Shown in pieces: positions 61,045-64,000 of a stretch of DNA of 64,000 bases. The notes beneath the pieces were generated by a model that ran no database searches, was not told where the DNA came from, and worked only from the letters and a program-made list of their open reading frames with translations. A program made the translations under genes and the position numbers. This DNA is from Gigaspora margarita. Its lineage: Eukaryota > Glomeromycota > Glomeromycetes > Diversisporales > Gigasporaceae. Location of the stretch: NCBI GenBank assembly GCA_009809945.1, contig WTPW01000845.1, positions 1 through 64,000 of the forward strand, written 5' to 3'. The first letter of the stretch is position 1. Each line of letters begins with the position of its first letter.

Positions 61045-61389
61045 TATGGGGTGTCCCCTATTAAAAGGGCCCATTTTTACATTCATCTCATTTTGAGATA
61101 ATTGAGTTTAACCATTTGTTTTGATTTTCGGACTGATCCGGGATTAATCAAATTTCACAATTATGATTGGTTAAATGTAGCAGGTGACTATCGGGTAGTC
61201 TCGTGATGTGCTTGGCCTTAGACAACTTCGTTTAATATTTCTTTACATTATCTCTATTTTTTATTATGCAAATCGACTTTCATTTATAATTGAAAAATGT
61301 CAATCATGTTAAAATTTACATGAATCTAATAAAAACTCAATTTTTGAAAAATTGTAAAAATGGGCCCTTTTAATAGGGGACACCCCATA
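61045..61389. mobile_element. MITE with 36-bp perfect inverted repeats and TA target site
   Basis: The left end begins TATGGGGTGTCCCC and the right end is its complement, each 36 bp and identical by eye. TA flanks both sides (61043-61044 and 61390-61391). It lies between two blocks of the TAGTAATTATGTAG repeat. Perfect ends suggest recent activity. Confidence 0.85.
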
Positions 61390-61699
61390 TACCAATGCAT
61401 ACTGAGAATTATAAATATTGCAAATAATTCTTTGCATGCATAAAACTCTATTAAACTAACTAATATACCTTATTACCCAACTATATGATTTCAGGCTTAA
61501 TTGCTAACTCTAATAAACTCTGTATGTATAAACTTTGCTGATATAACTGATATATCCCTATAATCAATTGTTTATTTAATATCATATGTCTCCAGGTTCA
61601 AAGGTTCAATTACATTACTACTAATGTATTCCGCAGCTGTGATCGTCAAATAATATTTGAATTAGTCAATTGTACATTGAATAAAGTATCATTACATAT

Positions 61700-61830
61700 A
61701 AAAATAATTACTACATATAGTATATATTACTACATGTAATAATGTTAACTACATGTAATAATAATTACTACATAATGTAGTAAATATTACTACAATTACT
61801 ACTTTTTGTAGTAAATAATTACTACATACT
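61700..61830. repeat. Second block of TAGTAA/TTACTACA repeats
   Basis: TTACTACATGTAATAA-type words in both orientations, related to 60592-60860. Confidence 0.6.
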
Positions 61831-62872
61831 ACATATCACAATTTGAATTACGGCACCAATCATTACTTCAATACTACTATTATATACACATTAGCTATAG
61901 TTTTATAACTGAACATTTTATTGTAACTCATGGTAGAAATGATGTTAATTTCAAGGCAACTAACTCAATTTTAACCACATACTGTGTCACCAGAATAACG
62001 AGTAAATTTTGTAAATGATAAAGTTCCAATGCTAACTCAACTATTGTATATATTGCATTAGAGGTGCATGTGTTGTGTAACAGAATTCTTTACAATATAT
62101 TATGATAATAATTCTAATCTAAACAACTCAATCTTAACCACATACCATATTTGCATGTAATAACACAATATGCATTATTTTGAAATTGCTTCTTTCTAAA
62201 AATCACCTATTTGATTCAAAATAACGCCCATGTGCATCCCAAAATAATGCACCTCCAAGAGTTTGCATTTATATATATAAGTATAGCACACGTGTCTATT
62301 AAATATTGGCAATATGACCCAAAATATCGTTCATGTGTCCTGAAATAATGCACAGGCACTCAAAATAATACACAGGAGTGTGTTATTATGCAAAAATATG
62401 GTGTTGTGGCCACCAGAATAGCAGTAACATACTTTTTATGATAATTCAAAGTAAAAATTACAATCAAATTCTTTTATTACAGCACATTATAAATGTACAT
62501 ATATATGTATGTACTGTATTTACCTATTGTATTTAATTCATATTCCATTATTCTGATTATAAGAGAAGTGCAGAAAATCAAGTAATTTTTTAGGGGAGAG
62601 GTGGGTTTAGTAGCCTATTACTTCAATATATAATACTATGTATATATAGCCAATAATATTATTAAAGATATTAAAATTATAAATTATAAATTTTACAACA
62701 TTCAGCTACGAATTCCTCAACAACTACTACTTCAAATTGGATGAAATTTTTATCATAGATAGATATAAGGCCATACAAAATTAATCAATTGGTTTTTATA
62801 ACCTAGCTGGTCAAAATTTGTAAACTTCTAAAAATATTTTGTATAAAGTAGATATGGGTATTATGGTGCACT
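61831..62872. other. No gene; decayed repeats and a Harbinger-like end near 62770
   Basis: CAAAATAATGCAC words recur at 62170-62400. From 62770 TAAGGCCATAC starts a diverged copy of the element end at 5337. Confidence 0.4.
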
Positions 62873-63000
62873 GCCAATATTTTATGATCTACTGATCAGT
62901 ATCATGTGATTTTAGTACCAATCGATTCATCTCAGTGAGACGAATTGATTGGTACCAAAATTATCAGATTCTGATTGGTAGATCACAAAATATTATGATT
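62873..63000. mobile_element. Foldback element of about 128 bp
   Basis: Arms of about 60 bp: CAATATTTTATGATCTAC at the left is matched by GTAGATCACAAAATATT at the right, and the centre ATTCATCTCAGTGAGACGAAT is nearly palindromic. A related palindrome (ATTCGTCTCATTGAGATGAAT) lies at 63104-63134. Confidence 0.7.
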
Positions 63001-63136
63001 AAAGTAATATTTAAAGTAAATATAGGTATTATTGCAATAGAAATATTGTGGTGTACAGCAACATTTTGTGAACCATCAATCAGAATTATGAAATTTTGGC
63101 ATCATTCGATTCGTCTCATTGAGATGAATCGAATGG

Positions 63137-63740
63137 GCACATTAGTTTTCTGTGCCAGGTTATATTGATCATGTGACTGAACTGCCAATTAGATTTCAAG
63201 ATCAGGTGTAATGTAAACCAATTGTAAAAATTTAACAACTGTTCATTTTGTCAAAAATTGCATATTTACCAAAAGTTTGCATAAAAAACCACCTTTAGTA
63301 TACTAACAAAAAGTTCTTTTGAACAATTTTACTATATGTCTTGCTAACCTTGCCCCTAGGGTTCTGCAATTTGATTTGATCTTCAAATATTTGAATCAAA
63401 TATTTGATCAAATTCAAATTCAAACTTGACTATATTTAATTTGATCAAATTCAAATCTGGCCAAATTTGATTTGATTTAACAAATATTTGATTTGATTTG
63501 AAAATTACTATTAAAAATTCAAATTCAAATTAAATTCAAATCCAAATATTTGAATCAAATCAAATTCAAATCAGGGTCAATTTGATTTGATCAAATTCAA
63601 ATCGACCCAATATTTGATTTGATTTGAATTTGAGAAACCCTACTTGCCCCTAACCCTAACCCTAACCCTAATATTAATAATTCAAAAAATTTTGCCTGTG
63701 CTACATGATCAATATAATCTGGCACAGAAAACTAATATTA
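63137..63740. mobile_element. MITE of the telomere-like-tract family, with a nested hAT MITE
   Basis: The ends TTAGTTTTCTGTGCCAG and CTGGCACAGAAAACTAA are inverted, about 40 bp with the following ATATTGATCATGT. The interior has the GATCAGGTGTAA box, ACCACCTTTAG and CCCTAACCCTAACCCTAA (63650-63671). The element at 63357-63642 inserted just before that tract. Confidence 0.75.
63357..63642. mobile_element. hAT-type MITE, 286 bp, copy 2
   Basis: The ends TAGGGTTCTGCAA and GAAACCCTA are flanked by the 8-bp duplication CTTGCCCC (63349-63356 and 63643-63650). Same length as and nearly identical to 39553-39838. Confidence 0.9.
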
Positions 63741-64000
63741 GGGACAGTGAATAATATTAATTTGATTTTACAAAAATATCAATCAGTATAGCCAAAAATA
63801 TCGATATAAAAATATACAAAAAGGGCATAACTCTTGATCCAATTATTGAAATTCAATGAAACAACTACTATTCGACTCAGCTCAACGAGACAGTTTGAAT
63901 AAGCTATAGATTATCCCTGTACAACTACTGATTGCCAAGATCAGAACTAATAAACAATCAAGTATAGGATCTACAATTTGATTGGCTAGGTGATCTAATG
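63741..64000. other. No gene recognised
   Basis: AT-rich end of the window with no frame or repeat I can assign. Confidence 0.4.

Noticed and set aside
63646-63673. True chromosome end suggested by CCCTAA repeats
   Set aside because: Only about four units, inside a MITE with a known family core, and sequence continues beyond.

Overview
This is a very AT-rich, intron-containing, repeat-laden eukaryotic window. The gene content (a Sel1-repeat protein, an F-box/ribonuclease-inhibitor-type LRR protein, a microsomal cytochrome P450, and two decayed RNF213/mysterin-like genes) together with many short inverted-repeat transposons suggests an arbuscular mycorrhizal fungus of the Rhizophagus type (Glomeromycota). 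That assignment is inference from family content and composition; no species marker is present. Several poly-T/N joints show a draft assembly.

Layout. 0-2.3 kb holds MITEs and no gene. 2.3-5.3 kb and 36.3-38.5 kb are two paralogous copies of a segment holding a minus-strand series of splice-site-like signals. 5.5-7.2 kb is the 3' part of a decayed RNF213-like gene. 7.4-12.6, 23.1-29.35 and 29.7-32.75 kb are three copies of one duplicated segment: an array of long palindromes, a promoter region with a tandem duplication of about 200 bp, a gene for a 225-residue protein with two similar halves (two copies intact, one frameshifted), and AT-rich tandem repeats. Between copies 1 and 2 lie a Harbinger-type MITE, a 54-bp minisatellite and a second RNF213-like relic (15.6-22.5 kb) that carries a MITE and a candidate solo LTR. 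A P450 gene with a broken frame follows at 33.2-34.9 kb. 38.6-47 kb has no convincing gene but many nested DNA elements. An intact LRR gene (47.2-48.7 kb, plus) converges on a minus-strand locus (49.2-54.8 kb). A 1032-residue Sel1 protein (56.25-59.35 kb) is followed by repeats to the end.

The standout is 49.2-54.8 kb. A first exon encoding two RanBP2-like zinc fingers ends at a clean 5' splice site. Below it, for 5.2 kb, there are about 63 units, one every 67-105 bp, each made of a 3' splice acceptor (YAG), exactly three bases, then a 5' splice donor (GTRAGT-like). The interiors between units show no obvious similarity; only the signals recur, and their variation is the variation splice sites tolerate. 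The three bases vary widely and include stops. Two older relatives of the array at 2.9-5.3 and 36.9-38.5 kb show units being added by tandem duplication. I know of no description of such an array of one-codon exons or splice relay points; it is the best candidate here for an undescribed system.
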